Shown here: positions 50,738-58,184 of the stretch, in pieces
How positions within the stretch are numbered: the first letter of the stretch is position 1
Layout of the letters: each line of letters begins with the position of its first letter
Assembly (NCBI RefSeq): GCF_046299575.1
Contig: NZ_JBKBHX010000002.1
Location: 62,001 to 126,000 of the forward strand
Length of the DNA stretch: 64,000 bases
Origin: Thermaurantimonas sp046299575
Lineage (GTDB): Bacteria > Bacteroidota > Bacteroidia > Flavobacteriales > Schleiferiaceae
Reading direction: 5' to 3'
Notes under the pieces: model-generated
Databases searched by the model: none
Told to the model about the DNA's origin: nothing
What the model saw: the letters and a program-made list of their open reading frames with translations, nothing else
Program-made: the position numbers and the translations under genes

Positions 50738-51637
50738 ATGTCTCACCCCCCACTACTCTGTTCTGGCGATACCATTTATATCACTGCACCGGCAAGGGCT
50801 TTGCCAATCGACGAGGTTCAACATGCCATTCGATCGATTGAAAAATTTGGTTTTAAAGCAGTCGTGGGCAGCACAATTGGTACCTCTTTCCATCAATGGT
50901 CATCTGCTGACTGGGCACGTGCTGCTGATGTTCAAACTGCTTTGAACAATCCGGAAGTTAAAGCCCTGTTTATGGCTCGGGGCGGATACGGATGTGTGCG
51001 GATCATCGATGAGTTAGATTTTTCTCCTTTGCACAAGTACCCCAAGTGGATTGTGGGATTTAGTGACGTTACTGTTTTTCACGCTCACTTGTGGTCGAAT
51101 TTTCGCATTGTCAGTTTGCACGCTCCAATGATTATCAACTTTAAAGAAAACACCGAAGAAAGCATCCAATCCATTTTTCACCAGCTCTTAACCGGGAAGG
51201 GAAGCCTAAGCGGTACTGTTGGATTGCCTGGAGTTGCTCAAGGGCCACTAATTGGTGGAAATTTATCGGTGTTGTACTCCCTGCTGGGTTCGAAATCCTT
51301 TCCCGATTTACGAGGTGCAATCTTGATGTTAGAAGACCTGGATGAATATCTCTACCACATTGATCGAATGCTGTATGCCCTTAAGCGGGCAGGGGTTTTC
51401 GAGGGTTTAGCAGGCTTGGTTGTTGGTTCTTTTACAAACATGCACGATAACCAGGTACCATTTGGTTACTCGGTTAGTGACATATTACTACACCACTTTG
51501 CTCACAGAGGTATCCCGGTAGCTTTTGAGGCTAATATTGGACATCACACCGATCAGCGGGCATTTATTCACGGTGCTGATGCTGTTTTGGAAGTAGATTC
51601 GATCGGCAATTGGCAATTAAGATGGCAACTCACTTAG
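50738..51637 (+). CDS. LD-carboxypeptidase (peptidase family S66)
   Basis: Cleaves the L,D bond in murein tetrapeptides during peptidoglycan recycling. 299 residues from ATG 50738. Family features: DTIYITAPARALP start, ARGGYGCVRIIDELD, nucleophile Ser in IVGFSDVT, the Glu in LEDLDEYLYHIDRM, and the catalytic His in NIGHHTD. The upstream GTG at 50732 is not needed. It has no signal peptide, so it acts in the cytoplasm. It overlaps the YraN gene by 16 bases. Confidence 0.92.
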   Translation: MSHPPLLCSGDTIYITAPARALPIDEVQHAIRSIEKFGFKAVVGSTIGTSFHQWSSADWARAADVQTALNNPEVKALFMARGGYGCVRIIDELDFSPLHKYPKWIVGFSDVTVFHAHLWSNFRIVSLHAPMIINFKENTEESIQSIFHQLLTGKGSLSGTVGLPGVAQGPLIGGNLSVLYSLLGSKSFPDLRGAILMLEDLDEYLYHIDRMLYALKRAGVFEGLAGLVVGSFTNMHDNQVPFGYSVSDILLHHFAHRGIPVAFEANIGHHTDQRAFIHGADAVLEVDSIGNWQLRWQLT

Positions 51638-51981
51638 AAACCGGCCGCGGGGGTGAACAGCTGGCTACTGAATTTTTGGAACAGAAAGGCCATCAGATTC
51701 TGGAGCGCAACTGGCGGTGGGATAAGGCAGAAGTTGACATTATTTCAAGAGATGGAGATTTCCTGGTATTCACAGAGGTAAAAACGCGCACCGGGTATCC
51801 CGTGCCCGAAGCTTACGAAACCCTCGATGAGTATAAAATAGCCCATTATGCTGATGCAGCTGAGGCTTATTTAGAATGGAAAGACCTGGATTTAGAAGTG
51901 CGTTTTGATTTTATCGTGGTGTGGTTAATTCCAAATTGCTCTCCGTTAATCCGGCATTTTCCTTTTGCTTTTAATCCTTGA
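51622..51981 (+). CDS. YraN/UPF0102 family endonuclease-like protein
   Basis: A 119-residue protein with a restriction-endonuclease-like core. Conserved series: GEQLATEFLEQKGHQILERN, then the PD-(D/E)xK-like KAEVDIISRDGDFLVFTEVKTR split as AEVDII and FTEVKTR. Cellular role is unclear; nucleic-acid processing is inferred from fold. ATG 51622 (MATHLETGRGGEQLATEF) is chosen over the TTG at 51610. It overlaps the upstream LD-carboxypeptidase gene by 16 bases. Confidence 0.87.
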   Translation: MATHLETGRGGEQLATEFLEQKGHQILERNWRWDKAEVDIISRDGDFLVFTEVKTRTGYPVPEAYETLDEYKIAHYADAAEAYLEWKDLDLEVRFDFIVVWLIPNCSPLIRHFPFAFNP

Positions 51982-52081
51982 GCTTTTGAAAAAGGTTTTA
52001 CAGACCGTTTAAAAACGGTTTAAAAAGACCTTCCAGACTCAATATTTACTTTCAGCAGGCTCCTTGAGGTGTATAGTGCCG

Positions 52082-52089
52082 TACTTTTG
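52082..52089 (+). promoter_or_regulatory. -7 promoter box of hutH
   Basis: TACTTTTG, an exact TAnnTTTG match, 22 bases before the hutH ATG. A TTG lies 15 bases upstream, closer than ideal. Confidence 0.5.
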
Positions 52090-52111
52090 CAACGCTTCAA
52101 TGTTTTTGTAA

Positions 52112-53632
52112 ATGATCATACATATTACACCATCACATACAATTGATTTTAAGCTGATTTATGATGTATATTTTCATAAAAACTCAAAAATTACCCTATC
52201 TGAAGAGGTACTTTACCGCGTAAAAAATTCTCGGGAGCGCTTTGAAAATCTTTTAAAATCATCGCATTCGCCTGTATATGGTGTAAACACAGGTTTTGGC
52301 TCTCTCTGCAACGTAAAAATCGACGAAAGCCAGCTCACAGAACTTCAGAAAAACATCGTGATGTCGCATGCCTGCGGCACGGGGAGTTATGCCGGCGATG
52401 AGGTAGTGCGTCTTATGCTTTTTTTCAAAATAGTATCACTCGTTCGCGGTTATAGTGCTATTTCAGTCGAAACTCTGAATGCATTGACAGAATTTTTCAA
52501 TCGTTCAGTATTACCATATGTGCCTAAGCAGGGCTCTCTCGGGGCAAGTGGTGACCTGGCACCCCTTGCGCATCTTTCCTTGCCTTTGTTAGGGTTGGGA
52601 TATGTGGCTGTATCGGGCGAGAAGATGCCTACTTCTCAATGCAAGGCACTCGAAGGCATGCAACTACCAGTACAACTGCGCTCTAAAGAAGGTCTTGCTC
52701 TGCTCAATGGCACCCAATATATGTCGGCTACTCTGGCAGCAGCACTCATTAGGGCATTTAGACTTCATCAGCTTGCCAGTTGGATATCAGCCCTTTCGAT
52801 TGAGGCTTTTCTGGGTCGGCGTGAACCCTTTGATCCACTCATTCACTCAGTAAGGCCGCATGCCGGGCAGCAAAAGGTGGCTGAATTTATGTATAGACAT
52901 CTGATCGACAGCGAGTTGCATATAGTCGAGCGCTCCTGGGTACAAGATCCGTATTCTTTCCGTTGCATCCCTCAGGTGCATGGGGCATCACTCGACACCC
53001 TGAATTACGCATTGCGAGTTCTGATCACCGAAGTGAATTCTGTGACTGATAATCCGCTCTACTTCGACGACGAAGAAGTCATTTTATCGGGGGGTAATTT
53101 CCACGGGCAGCCATTAGCATATGTAGCTGATTTTGCCGCTATTGCCGTTCATGAGTTGGCCAATATTTCAGAAAGGCGCATGTATCTGCTGCTATCTGGT
53201 CAAAGGGGCTTACCGCCCTTTTTGGTAATGAATCCCGGATTAAATAGTGGCTTAATGATCGCACAATACAGTGCTGCAGCACTTGTCAGTGCCTCTAAGC
53301 AGCTTTGTACCCCGGCTTCAGTTGACAGTATTCCCTCTTCTAATGGGCAGGAAGACCACGTGAGCATGGGTGCCAATGCAGTAAACAAGCTTCACGATGT
53401 GCTTGATCTGGCCGAAAAAGTACTGGCCATAGAGCTCCTACACGCCTCTCAAGCTTTGTACTTCAGAAAAGGCAGGCTAAATTCATCGCTGGAGGAATTC
53501 CTGGCACTTTTTAGAGACACTGTGCCCGTGATTGAAAACGACCGCGAATTGCACAACGATATCGAAGCAGCCATTCAGTTCGTAAAAAATCTGCCGGTAT
53601 CTTTTGACGCCATCAATCAATGGATCGAATGA
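52112..53632 (+). CDS. hutH: Histidine ammonia-lyase
   Basis: Deaminates L-histidine to urocanate. 506 residues, full length. The self-made MIO cofactor comes from Ala-Ser-Gly in GSLGASGDLAPLAHL (145-147). The active-site Tyr is in YGVNTGFG. HAL rather than tyrosine or phenylalanine lyase is indicated by Ser-His in NIVMSHACGTG (85-86) and by Glu in NGQEDHVSMG. No hutU, hutI or hutG is in the window. It starts a new unit with its own -7 box and is translationally coupled (ATGA) to the DUF2520 gene. Confidence 0.93.
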   Translation: MIIHITPSHTIDFKLIYDVYFHKNSKITLSEEVLYRVKNSRERFENLLKSSHSPVYGVNTGFGSLCNVKIDESQLTELQKNIVMSHACGTGSYAGDEVVRLMLFFKIVSLVRGYSAISVETLNALTEFFNRSVLPYVPKQGSLGASGDLAPLAHLSLPLLGLGYVAVSGEKMPTSQCKALEGMQLPVQLRSKEGLALLNGTQYMSATLAAALIRAFRLHQLASWISALSIEAFLGRREPFDPLIHSVRPHAGQQKVAEFMYRHLIDSELHIVERSWVQDPYSFRCIPQVHGASLDTLNYALRVLITEVNSVTDNPLYFDDEEVILSGGNFHGQPLAYVADFAAIAVHELANISERRMYLLLSGQRGLPPFLVMNPGLNSGLMIAQYSAAALVSASKQLCTPASVDSIPSSNGQEDHVSMGANAVNKLHDVLDLAEKVLAIELLHASQALYFRKGRLNSSLEEFLALFRDTVPVIENDRELHNDIEAAIQFVKNLPVSFDAINQWIE

Positions 53633-54435
53633 CCGGAGGAAGACATTTAATAGTAGGATCAGGAAATGCAGCTCGTTTCGTATTGAAACTGCTGGAAGTT
53701 CTTTTTAACTGCGATTTCAAAGCAACGCTTGTATCGCGCACACCCGACGCGTGTCGAGAAAAATTCAGGGATTGGAAAAATGTCACCATTTCAAATTCCC
53801 AATTCCATTCAGATGCATACGAAGCCATTTGGCTTTCTGTGCCTGATGCGTATATCTCGACTTATGCTCAATCAATTAAGGCAGTAGGCAAAAGGTGGAT
53901 TCACCTATCGGGGGCTACCTCTCTTGAAGCCCTTAAACCTCATACCGATAATGGTATGGTGATTTGGCCTGTAATCTCATTAGCCTCGCCCTACGACATT
54001 CAACAGGTACCTCTTGTGATAGAGACAGCTACCAAAGATGATTTCGTAGTCTTGCTTAAACAAAAATTTACAAATGCCATCGAAATGCCATATCAGAAAC
54101 GTCTTGCCACCCATATGGCAGCAGTGGTAAGCAATAATTTTGTTCATCACCTGCACGCTTTGCTCGAAGAAGAACTTGAACATCAAGGAATTTCAAGACA
54201 ATTACTGCAACCTATCATTGAGCAAACCTCTCAGCGCATTCTCGTAGGTGAACTAAAGAGTAGTCAGACAGGTCCGGCGCGCAGAGGCGATCAAAAGACT
54301 ATTGAAAAACACCTTAAAACCTTACACAACGAAAAACTTTTACACCTTTACAAGACGTTAACTCAAAGCATTCTAACATATTATGCCGCTGAACTACAAG
54401 CAAATACTTCCAGAAATAACGACCTTTATATTTGA
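53629..54435 (+). CDS. DUF2520 Rossmann-fold protein
   Basis: A 268-residue protein with an N-terminal NAD(P)-binding Rossmann domain (HLIVGSGNAARFVLKLL, IWLSVPDAYI) and a C-terminal helical DUF2520 domain (LATHMAAVVSNNFVHHLHALLEE cut by position; GPARRGD). It resembles short-chain NADP-dependent F420/pyrroline-type reductases, but no substrate is known. ATG 53629 forms an ATGA overlap with the hutH stop and is preferred to ATG 53620. Its end overlaps the KdsC-like gene by 53 bases. The hutH-DUF2520-KdsC-UbiA order suggests one transcript. Confidence 0.85.
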   Translation: MTGGRHLIVGSGNAARFVLKLLEVLFNCDFKATLVSRTPDACREKFRDWKNVTISNSQFHSDAYEAIWLSVPDAYISTYAQSIKAVGKRWIHLSGATSLEALKPHTDNGMVIWPVISLASPYDIQQVPLVIETATKDDFVVLLKQKFTNAIEMPYQKRLATHMAAVVSNNFVHHLHALLEEELEHQGISRQLLQPIIEQTSQRILVGELKSSQTGPARRGDQKTIEKHLKTLHNEKLLHLYKTLTQSILTYYAAELQANTSRNNDLYI

Positions 54436-54907
54436 TATTGATGGAGTACTGACGGATGGACGCATCCACGTGTTGCCCGACGGACGAGCTGTGCGAAATA
54501 TGACTACACACGATAGTTTTGCTATTCAATTAGCACTAAAAAAGGGCTTACGCGTGGCGATCATCAGCGGGGGCTCTGGATTAGGAATTTCTGAAATACT
54601 TCGCAATCTGGGTGTAGTGGATTTATATCTGAATGCTTCATACAAAATTGAAGCATTCGAAGACCTTAAAGCATGCTACGGGCTCAGCGACAGCGAAATT
54701 TGCTATATGGGCGATGACCTGCCCGATTATGAAGTGATGTGCAAGGTTCGCCTTGCCGCGTGTCCTCACGACGCTGCTCCTGAAATTCGCGCTATATCGC
54801 ACTACGTTTCACCTAAAACAGGTGGAAATGGATGTGTGCGTGACATACTGGAGCAGACACTCAGAGTAAAAGGCTGGTGGAACGATGCACATTCGCGCTC
54901 ATGGTAG
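54383..54907 (+). CDS. kdsC: KdsC-like HAD phosphatase (KDO 8-phosphate phosphatase family)
   Basis: A 174-residue C0-type HAD phosphatase, expected to dephosphorylate KDO 8-phosphate for LPS core synthesis. Motif I is FIFDIDGVLTDGRI with Asp18 and Asp20, motif II VAIISGG, a Lys in the AFEDLKAC region, and motif III/IV YMGDDLPDYEVM. The ending AISHYVSPKTGGNGCVRDI holds the short family tail. Some Bacteroidota homologues have other sugar-phosphate substrates. It overlaps DUF2520 by 53 bases and the UbiA gene by 7. Confidence 0.87.
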   Translation: MPLNYKQILPEITTFIFDIDGVLTDGRIHVLPDGRAVRNMTTHDSFAIQLALKKGLRVAIISGGSGLGISEILRNLGVVDLYLNASYKIEAFEDLKACYGLSDSEICYMGDDLPDYEVMCKVRLAACPHDAAPEIRAISHYVSPKTGGNGCVRDILEQTLRVKGWWNDAHSRSW

Positions 54908-55815
54908 CTACTTTTTTTGATTATCTCAAGCTCGTGCGCTGGAAGAATCTGCTCTTGGCAGCATTCATTCAGCTTTTTTTGAGGTATGGATTTTACATAC
55001 CATTTGGTATAGATCCCGCGCTCGATCATTGGCAATTTGCCGCTGGTGTCTTAGCTACTATGCTGCTGATGGCTGCGGGTTATATTATTAACGATATTTA
55101 CGATGTAGATACAGATAAGATCAATAAACCAGACCGACTAATTATACAGAATAAAGTTTCTGAAAAAAACGCATGGATACTCTATTATTTGTTTAATGCA
55201 ATTGGCCTTATTATTTCCTTTTCATTGTCGTTGATTATTAATCGTTTTAAGTACTTTTCAATTCCTGTAATTACTGTTGTCCTGCTCTTTTTATATGCCA
55301 CAGATTTTAAGCGCAAACCTCTCATCGGAAATCTTATCATTTCTCTACTCGCAGCGCTCAGTATAATTACTGTTTTATTCTTTGATATAATGCCTCTTAT
55401 TTCAATGCCTACTACTTCTGTAGAATTGCGCTATTTTGTACTGATAGTGCATGTATTTATCGCCGTATTTGCCTTTCTGACTACCCTTGTTCGTGAACTG
55501 ATAAAAACATTGGAAGATATGGCTGGAGATTGGCGTGCAGGATATGCAACTTTACCACTGAAAATAGGAGAAAAAAAGACCATAATTCTTTCAATATTCA
55601 CATTAATCAGCCTCTTTGCTTTTTCCCTTTTTTCAGTGGTAAAAGTGAATGCGTTCTATCTGTATGTATATTCTGGAATATTTCTACTTATGCCCTGGAC
55701 GATTGTCTTCTACTTATTGATATCTGATAAAGATAATAAGTACAAAATGGCTCAGCGTTGGATGAAAATCTCCATGTTTACGGGTATTTTATCGCTGTTA
55801 GTATTACAAATCTGA
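54901..55815 (+). CDS. UbiA-family prenyltransferase (geranylgeranylglycerol-phosphate synthase-like)
   Basis: A 304-residue integral membrane prenyltransferase with eight or nine hydrophobic segments. The first Asp motif is NDIYDVDTDKINKPDR (64-79), binding the prenyl diphosphate through Mg2+. The second is LVRELIKTLEDMAGDWRAGY. Bacteroidota members are usually called geranylgeranylglycerol-phosphate synthase-like, but the acceptor here is not proven. ATG 54901 is preferred to the upstream GTG at 54877. It overlaps the KdsC-like stop by 7 bases. Confidence 0.87.
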   Translation: MVATFFDYLKLVRWKNLLLAAFIQLFLRYGFYIPFGIDPALDHWQFAAGVLATMLLMAAGYIINDIYDVDTDKINKPDRLIIQNKVSEKNAWILYYLFNAIGLIISFSLSLIINRFKYFSIPVITVVLLFLYATDFKRKPLIGNLIISLLAALSIITVLFFDIMPLISMPTTSVELRYFVLIVHVFIAVFAFLTTLVRELIKTLEDMAGDWRAGYATLPLKIGEKKTIILSIFTLISLFAFSLFSVVKVNAFYLYVYSGIFLLMPWTIVFYLLISDKDNKYKMAQRWMKISMFTGILSLLVLQI

Positions 55816-55830
55816 AGGTATCGTTAAAGA

Positions 55831-56100
55831 ATGAATGTACTAAAGTGCTCGAACTGCCATCAGTGGACGGACAACGACCATAAGTATTGCCTCTTCTGTG
55901 GGTACGAGCATCATAAACAGCAGAAAATTGAACGCGAATTTTTGAAAAAACCTCTTGATACCGGCTTTCCTTTCATAAAAATTCAACAAACAGATACAAT
56001 TTTCGTAAAGGCGGGAAAAGGTGTTGTACTCTTTTTTCAAATCATCGTTTACGGGATTGTTTCCTTGATTATGTATTTAGCATCCTCTGTGGTACATTAA
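55831..56100 (+). CDS. Small zinc-ribbon membrane protein
   Basis: An 89-residue protein with an N-terminal CxxC-x(n)-CxxC ribbon (KCSNCHQWTDNDHKYCLFCG, Cys6, Cys9, Cys20, Cys23) and one C-terminal membrane helix (VVLFFQIIVYGIVSLIMYLAS cut by position). The order suggests cytoplasmic zinc ribbon and membrane tail. No family recognised. It lies 15 bases after the UbiA gene and 3 before the next small membrane protein, so it belongs to the same unit. Confidence 0.65.
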   Translation: MNVLKCSNCHQWTDNDHKYCLFCGYEHHKQQKIEREFLKKPLDTGFPFIKIQQTDTIFVKAGKGVVLFFQIIVYGIVSLIMYLASSVVH

Positions 56101-56103
56101 TGA

Positions 56104-56490
56104 TTGTTTTTTGTGCTGAAATTACTTCAAAAATATTTATATATCTTAGGTGAAAAAGAAGCTTTATTGATTCTATTATTCATGCTTAATCAATTCCTAG
56201 AAAAACTTGGAATATTTATACCTTTAATTCACTCTTACTTCGATGATTTGATTGCAGTTCCTGTCACACTGGGTCTTACTAAGTTTCTAATGTATTTTAT
56301 TCATAGATATACCTATGAACGCTTGTATTCACCCTTTCAGATTTTTATAGTAGTGTGTATGTTTTCAGTGTATTTTGAATGGTATCTTCCTGAAAAATAC
56401 CCTTATCATCACCGCGATTTTTTCGATATTTTATGTTATACCTTCGGCGGCATTTTTTATTATTATTTTATCCAAAAAAAATCAAGATAA
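56104..56490 (+). CDS. Small integral membrane protein, VanZ-like pattern
   Basis: A ~128-residue protein with four hydrophobic segments. The final part, FEWYLPEKYPYHHRDFFD then ILCYTFGGIFYY, resembles the E...P...D..D...Y..GG pattern of VanZ-like proteins, though weakly. The start is uncertain: TTG 56104 or GTG 56113, no ATG. Its stop overlaps the convergent DASS transporter stop by 9 bases. Function unknown. Confidence 0.6.
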   Translation: MFFVLKLLQKYLYILGEKEALLILLFMLNQFLEKLGIFIPLIHSYFDDLIAVPVTLGLTKFLMYFIHRYTYERLYSPFQIFIVVCMFSVYFEWYLPEKYPYHHRDFFDILCYTFGGIFYYYFIQKKSR

Positions 56491-58011
56491 AATTGGAAAC
56501 AGGAAGATGCTGAGCAGATACACAGTCAAAAGCCCTATGAAACCTATGATAATACCAAGCTTAATGAAATCCTGACTTTTCAGCATTCCTGAGGCATATG
56601 CGAGCGCATTAGGTGGAGTGCTTACAGGCAATGCCATTGCTAAAGATGCTGATAGAGCAATCGAAAAGGCGAGTTCCTTTGCGAAAACGACATCTGATTG
56701 CCCGAAGGCAAATGCAGCAGATATTCCAATGGGAATCAATAGGTTAGCAGCGGCTGTGTTAGAGATTACGGTTGAAAGGAGTAATGTGGCTGCCATCAGT
56801 GATGCCAATAGAATGTTTCTATTCTCAGGCAAGAATTGTAAAACCATTCTGTCGAGGCCCGTATCTGACATACCCCTACCCAAGGCAATACCTCCGGCAA
56901 TGAGTATCAGCACATTCCACTCAAGACTATTGATATCGTTCTTTTTTATTAAACCAGTAACTGAAAAAACAACGGCAGGCAGCAATGCCACCACGCTTGT
57001 AGGCAGGCCGTGAATTTTCTCTGTCATCCAGAGCAATACGGTGATGGAAAAAATGGACATGACAAATACCTTTTTTGGGTCTAAATCAGCTGTTTCAATA
57101 GATAAAGAAAGTTTTTTACTCTTTGGTGGAAAAATTGTGATCAATAGGAATACTGTAAATGCCAGAAGGACAATACAAATGGGAATGGCTATGAGCATCC
57201 AATCTGTAAAACCGATGTTTAAACCCTTATTTTGTAAAAAGCCAAGAGCTATCGCATTTGGAGGCGAACCTATCGGAGTGCCCATGCCGCCTATGTTTGC
57301 TGCAAACGGTACGGAAAGGATCAAGGCTTTCTGAAATTTTTTCTCATCGCTCATTTGCGACAAAATGGGTCCTAAGAGAGTGAGCATCATAGCTGTGGTG
57401 GCAGTATTGCTCATCCACATTGAAAAAAGCGCTGTAAATACCATAATGCCGATGATCAATTGAATGGGAGTTGATCCGAAATAGCGAATCATCCAGGTAG
57501 CTAATGTTTGGTCAACGCCACGTTTTACGCAGGCTTGAGCGAGAATAAAACCACCTAAAAACAAATAGATTACAGGCTCAGCTAAGGGTTGAAAATAATG
57601 CTTAAAATCTTGTTGATTCTCAGGATTTTCAAATCCCAAGTTGGGCCAATTGCCTGGATTAGCAAGCAACAGAACTTGTAATCCAATGATTAAGAGTGAT
57701 GTGGCAAATAAGGGTATTGCTTCGGTAATCCAGAGAAGGCATGCAAATACAAATATGAAAATCATCAGGGATGCTTCTTTGGGAATGTTTTGATGTTTTG
57801 CGTAGAAATAGACCCCGAGCGATAAAAAGAGCAAAGTGAGAAAAACACTGATGGCGTGAGAGTCCCATTTCGGATTGGTACCAGCTATTTTGGTGTGAGT
57901 TTTAATGTAATCGAGCACTTCTTCAATCTTGCGCGTCGGATATGTGCCGATGTAAATAGCGTCTTTTACAACGTTTGAAAATTTGAGCCGGCTTTTCTTT
58001 TCAGAAGTCAT
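56482..58011 (-). CDS. DASS-family sodium:anion symporter
   Basis: A 509-residue divalent anion:sodium symporter (SLC13/CitMHS group) with about 11-12 membrane segments after a ~45-residue cytoplasmic N terminus. Family signatures: MWMSNTATTAMML (first SNT sodium motif), GMGTPIGSPPNAIALG, VISNTAAANLLIPIG (second SNT motif) and LPVSTPPNALAYASG. Substrates of relatives are succinate, citrate or sulfate; not decided here. A palindrome 2 bases before its ATG matches that of the T9SS gene at 40247-41881. The C-terminal stop overlaps the convergent VanZ-like gene by 9 bases. Confidence 0.9.
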   Translation of the reverse strand: MTSEKKSRLKFSNVVKDAIYIGTYPTRKIEEVLDYIKTHTKIAGTNPKWDSHAISVFLTLLFLSLGVYFYAKHQNIPKEASLMIFIFVFACLLWITEAIPLFATSLLIIGLQVLLLANPGNWPNLGFENPENQQDFKHYFQPLAEPVIYLFLGGFILAQACVKRGVDQTLATWMIRYFGSTPIQLIIGIMVFTALFSMWMSNTATTAMMLTLLGPILSQMSDEKKFQKALILSVPFAANIGGMGTPIGSPPNAIALGFLQNKGLNIGFTDWMLIAIPICIVLLAFTVFLLITIFPPKSKKLSLSIETADLDPKKVFVMSIFSITVLLWMTEKIHGLPTSVVALLPAVVFSVTGLIKKNDINSLEWNVLILIAGGIALGRGMSDTGLDRMVLQFLPENRNILLASLMAATLLLSTVISNTAAANLLIPIGISAAFAFGQSDVVFAKELAFSIALSASLAMALPVSTPPNALAYASGMLKSQDFIKLGIIIGFIGLLTVYLLSIFLFPILS

Positions 58012-58013
58012 AA

Positions 58014-58034
58014 AAAGTGTACGTTTTACACTTT
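58014..58034. promoter_or_regulatory. Palindromic operator candidate, copy 2
   Basis: AAAGTGTA, 5 bases, TACACTTT, 2 bases before the DASS transporter ATG. It differs from copy 1 at two spacer bases only. A -7-like TACTTTTA lies one base beyond it at 58036-58043 on the minus strand, so geometry is the same as in copy 1. Confidence 0.6.
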
Positions 58035-58184
58035 GTAAAAGTAGAATTGTAAATCATTCAGTTTTATGACCTAAAACAGGGATTATACAAGTTTCTATCT
58101 TTTGGTGAATAGTATTTTTTGGAACATTCATTTTTTAAAACTTCATACCGCGCGTGATTTATTGCCTTCGCTTCACAAGTCATA

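Noticed and set aside
51990..52020. ACCGTTT/AAACGGT dyad after the YraN gene as a terminator
   Set aside because: The stem is short and is followed by A-rich, not T-rich, sequence on the plus strand.
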